NCBI GenBank assembly: GCA_026874595.1
Contig: CM049321.1
Span: forward strand, 7,622,979 to 7,686,978
Source: Sipunculus nudus
Lineage: Eukaryota; Annelida; Sipuncula; Golfingiida; Sipunculidae
Direction: 5' to 3'
DNA length: 64,000 nucleotides
The position numbers and the translations under genes were made by a program. Below are positions 60,599 to 64,000 of this stretch, piece by piece. Each line of letters starts with the position of its first letter. The stretch's first letter is position 1. The notes under the pieces are model-generated. The model did not search any database. It saw nothing but the letters and a program-made list of their open reading frames with translations, and was not told where the DNA came from.

Positions 60599-60992
60599 CT
60601 GTAGTTGCCTTTTCGTTCGCGAGGGAGAAAGGAAAGTTAACTCGTAAATAAACCTACAGGAATAAGAGGGCCCATCTTGGAAGGCAATTTGTAAGGTAAA
60701 TGATTGATCATAGTATAAATAACAATAGACACTGTATGTTTAAAGACTGCTCTTATAAATCATATCAGATCTGTCAAATCTGTCATTAATTATCAATAAT
60801 TTCACCTCGTCTTTCCCTTGGCTGTCTGTTCAATTAATAAGATATTATTTGATATAATTAATACATATGTATGATGATGGTTTACTTTGTGAAGGTTTAT
60901 ACTATGGGGAGGTCGGAAAAATGAAACCATCCCGAAACACTGAGAATCGGAAATCCTGAAATTTAAACCCGCGAATATGAAGATTACACCAG
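60599..60992. mobile_element. MITE, 'ctgtggttggcttc' family, copy 4
   Basis: The left end is 'ctgtagttgccttttcgttc'; the right end is 'cccgcgaatatgaagattac' then ACCAG. Inverted arms are clear but the tips are diverged. Confidence 0.55.
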
Positions 60993-61309
60993 CATGTCCA
61001 ACCAATGATAAGCATTTTTCATATTTTGAAGAATTTGAACTCCAATATAAAATAACGAAGGACTTTGTTAAAGGCACATGTTTCAGTGAGAATTTCAAAA
61101 GAAACTAAAGAATTAAAAGTTTCGTTTCAGAAAACGGAATGTTTTTCCTATAAATTCATTCAATGTGTCCTGCATTTGGTTTCGCTAAAAATATCTGGAT
61201 ACACTCCAACGTTAAGTGTCCTATCATAAACCTTTATCATGAAATTCATTATGAACATTTGGAAGTAAACAAAAATAGAACATACAAAAATGAATGTTTT
61301 GCCCTGATC

Positions 61310-61455
61310 TGAATCCTTTTCCAATATTTGTTTCTTGTCCCAAGACCCTTATTCCTCAAAGTACCCTTGATTTTGTCATTATTTTTTACATTATGTGGAA
61401 AAACAAACAGACAAACAAAGTGGCCACATAACTTCTTACTTCATTAGCGAAGCTA
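61310..61455 (+). repeat. Dispersed 'aaacaaacagacaaacaaa' repeat, copy 3
   Basis: This has 'aaaacaaacagacaaacaaa' and a diverged terminal 'cttacttcattagcgaag'. It resembles the copies at 21483 and 53430. Confidence 0.4.
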
Positions 61456-61820
61456 ACAATGGTCGACTTTTATAACACTAAAAAAAGGTTTGACAAACAT
61501 ACCTGTACGCAATGAACACCTAATGTTAAAATAAGTTTCGGACAATGTAATGACCAGGTCCAGGATGACCTTACATTGGCCATTATCACTTTATCACGCA
61601 GATAGCTTTATCAAACAGATAGTTCATGCTACTGGGCTGGGCACGCGATGCATCATGGGAAAGAGCAGGTGACCTCCATCTATCACGTGACACTTTCTTG
61701 CTCAAACTGATTCGGCAACAGATACACTGAGATATCTAAAAGTATACATATTTAAAAGCAAGGTCTTTGTAATTGTTAGGATGTAAAATCGGGATGAAAC
61801 TTTGCCATTTTAAAATAATA

Positions 61821-62142
61821 CTGTCATTTGCCTTTTGTTCGCGAGTGTTTCAAATTCAAGAACGGGAAATTATTGCAAAAAAAAAAAAACTTTCTTGAAT
61901 GAGACGCTACACGTGAAGAGTAATTTATTTTCACTTCAATGGAATCCACCTGTTTGATGTTCCCTTAGCTCGCTGTACAATGGCTAAGACTTTACGTGCA
62001 TATTGTATAACTGATATATTAATGGTTATGTATTCATTGTGCAAGTTACTGTATGGTAAATCGTGACAATGAAACCCTCGCGAAACACTGAAGAAGAGAA
62101 TATGGAGAATACTTAACTTCCCGAATCTGAATCCAACCACAG
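61821..62142. mobile_element. MITE, 'ctgtggttggcttc' family, copy 5
   Basis: The left end is 'ctgtcatttgccttttgttc' followed by GCGAG; the right end is 'gaatctgaatccaaccacag'. The inner right arm has 'gaaaccctcgcgaaacactg'. Confidence 0.6.
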
Positions 62143-62188
62143 TTTCTCTATGCAAAATTCACAATTTGAACACAACACCTACGGAGTA

Positions 62189-62323
62189 CAATGAAACCTC
62201 GAAATTATGACCACCATTGCATTTGGTCGTCTAAGCGAAATTTTATGTAAAGAGAGTAAATTAAAGAGGATCCGTAAAAAGTGTTCGTTGTTTTGAGGTG
62301 GTAGCTAAACCGAGGTTTTACTG
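62189..62323. mobile_element. Short Tigger/pogo-like MITE
   Basis: It begins 'caatgaaacctcgaaattat' after TA and ends 'aaccgaggttttactg' before TA. Confidence 0.6.
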
Positions 62324-62673
62324 TATATACATTGTACGTCACGGGTTCTGGCCAATGGGACTGGAATTTTTCGCATACGTTGAACCAATACACCAATTAT
62401 ACTTTTATTTACAACAAAATTTACAATTTGAAAAAAAGTACTTAATATGTTACGATTCACCAGTGCAGTACCGATACATCGCGACGATACAAAGTAAAGT
62501 ATCCTTACAGCATCCATATAGGTCCCTACATCGATATACGCTGACGATATTCAATCATCCGAAAAGTAACATCAGACATTGAAAAAAGTTTCTCAGCGCC
62601 ATTAATGGCATCTAAAGGGATACGTCATTGAAAAGAAACGTATCATAAAATAATATATCATTACAGCATTATT

Positions 62674-62845
62674 CCATGAGAGTGTTGTAGTTTCCCATCC
62701 AAGGTCTGTGGTTTTCTCCGGGTTCTCCGGTTTTCTCCATCCCTACAGACTGCCGAACGCTATCATCGCAGCCACGAAGAGTGCCTTGATTAGTTAAATA
62801 ACTATTTGTACAATCCATGTAAAATAAATAAATTTTTATATAAAT
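62674..62845 (+). repeat. tRNA-derived SINE, family 1, 5' truncated
   Basis: The tRNA head is missing; the body 'gtggttttctccgggttctc', 'ccatccctacagactgccga' and tail 'aactatttgtacaatccatg' match the copies at 1217 and 29575. Confidence 0.7.
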
Positions 62846-63861
62846 AAATTATTTTCTTGAACAGCACCTTTCAGTAATATAATAACAAAGACTTTACTGG
62901 CATTTCTTTTACGGACAGTTATGCAGAGACAGAGCTTTAATTTACGAGTGCTCAGTACTGCATATTGTTAACAGTTTTCTTTCTGATAAGTCCATGTCCC
63001 AGTTGTCAAACATTAGCAGAGCACCAAGTTCAATGAATATAAATAAAATTGCAATCTTGAAAATAATAGTTCAAGGGAAAAGTATTTTCATTAAAAAAAG
63101 ACGAAAAATCTAAATATTACAATTTAAGAAGTAAAAAAAGTAAGAAGTCGGATCACAGTAATCAAGGACCTTTAACACGGCCATCGATACCATAGATAAG
63201 GTTGACCAATTAGCACGTGGGTTTGTTATGTGCAGAAAGCAATGCATCCAGAGCAGAGACTAGGCCTTAATGTGATTGGCTGGTGCAAAGTGTGTCGTCA
63301 AAGGCACAATTCAGAAATTACTTAAATCTGGCAATATATATTGTTTTTACTCTTCCCTGAAACTTTGGGACTGACAGTGTCAAAAATATTCTGAGTTAAT
63401 GATGAGTTCTAGAATTTTTAATCATAGGGTTTTTCTCAATAGGTGACGTCACTGTCGAGTTGACAGTGCTCATAGATGTGCCAACAGCCCTTGAACAAAT
63501 CACACAATCACAAAAAAATTAACAGAAAAAAAATATTTTTCTTCCAGGAATTGGGTTCAGTTTATGCAAAATCTTTATTAATATTTTAATGGCAAGTGTG
63601 TTTTATGATAAAATAATGCGATTTAGAACACGTTTGCTAGACCAAAACTGGACCCCGATATTTCACCTTATAACGTAAACTGAAACTCAGACCTGAGAAA
63701 TTCCCGAATATTTTTATTTTCTAAATGAATGCAGAGTTACTGATGTTACTTTCATCGCTACTTTTCGCTATCGTGGTCACTAATTTATCGGTGCGGTGAA
63801 GATAAATCAATGCAATGACACATCAAGATCGTATATTATCGTATTTTTAAGGTCAGATTAC

Positions 63862-63916
<55 letters not shown>
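63862..63916. repeat. (TA)n microsatellite
   Basis: Pure TA dinucleotide tract near the window end. Confidence 0.85.
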
Positions 63917-63919
<3 letters not shown>

Positions 63920-64000
63920 TGATAATAATTGATGTTTCAATAAAAAGCGACGTCCTACATCTAATCCTTCTATTATCTGAGGATTTGAGCGTGGTTATTC

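Larger units (their letters stand above)
60256..64000. other. Gene-free flank upstream of the Reeler gene
   Basis: The Reeler promoter must start here but no clear TATA is assignable. The rest is MITEs (60599, 61821, 62189), a SINE (62674), a dispersed repeat (61310), AT-rich sequence and a TA tract. No exon was recognised. Confidence 0.45.

Overview
This is eukaryotic, AT-rich animal DNA, most likely from a lophotrochozoan and probably a bivalve mollusc. The case rests on genes split into many short exons with GT-AG introns, dense tRNA-derived SINEs, MITEs and LINE remnants, abundant microsatellites, and repeat families (a 'taggacacact' repeat, a 'cctccttngcggaggt' repeat, 'gacgcacgacgcacgac' arrays) of the kind I associate with marine invertebrate genomes. 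The species cannot be named from this window. No bacterial features, CRISPR arrays, rRNA genes or true tRNA genes were seen.

Left part (1-11.5 kb): three plus-strand loci encode an unrecognised glycoprotein family marked by the motif PCNPYNNNT followed by PNC and a Thr/Pro-rich region. Two are represented only by terminal exons (1-408 and 1504-1796). The third is complete in four exons (6150-11468). It reads as a PPPPY-containing Cys-rich cytosolic N-terminus, one strong membrane helix, a glycosylated ectodomain, and a hydrophobic C-terminus that looks like a GPI signal.

Middle (11.5-19.6 kb) is repeat-rich with no recognisable host gene. It holds a degenerate tandem dispersed repeat and a minus-strand LINE 3' end.

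Core (19.6-55 kb): four tandem, same-strand paralogues (A 19.6-23.7, B 30.0-35.3, C 38.5-46.8, D 49.9-54.9 kb) each have five coding exons with intron phases 1-2-1-0. Each encodes a secreted chymotrypsin-fold serine protease with an intact His-Asp-Ser triad. The protease is fused to a C-terminal Cys-rich domain that I recognise as the Mucin2_WxxW / CysD type of gel-forming mucins and CILP. B and C are the most recent pair and share promoter sequence. Specificity-pocket residues are not trypsin-like. The regions between and inside the genes are filled by SINEs, MITEs, minisatellites and microsatellites.

Right part (55-64 kb): a minus-strand gene (exons between 60255 and 56851) encodes a signal peptide plus a single Reeler domain, like the small secreted 'defense protein' family (Hdd11 / l(2)34Fc type). 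Beyond it lie only transposons and simple repeats. A link between the proteases, the Reeler protein and the membrane glycoproteins, such as mucus or innate defence at an epithelium, is only an inference from family membership and proximity.
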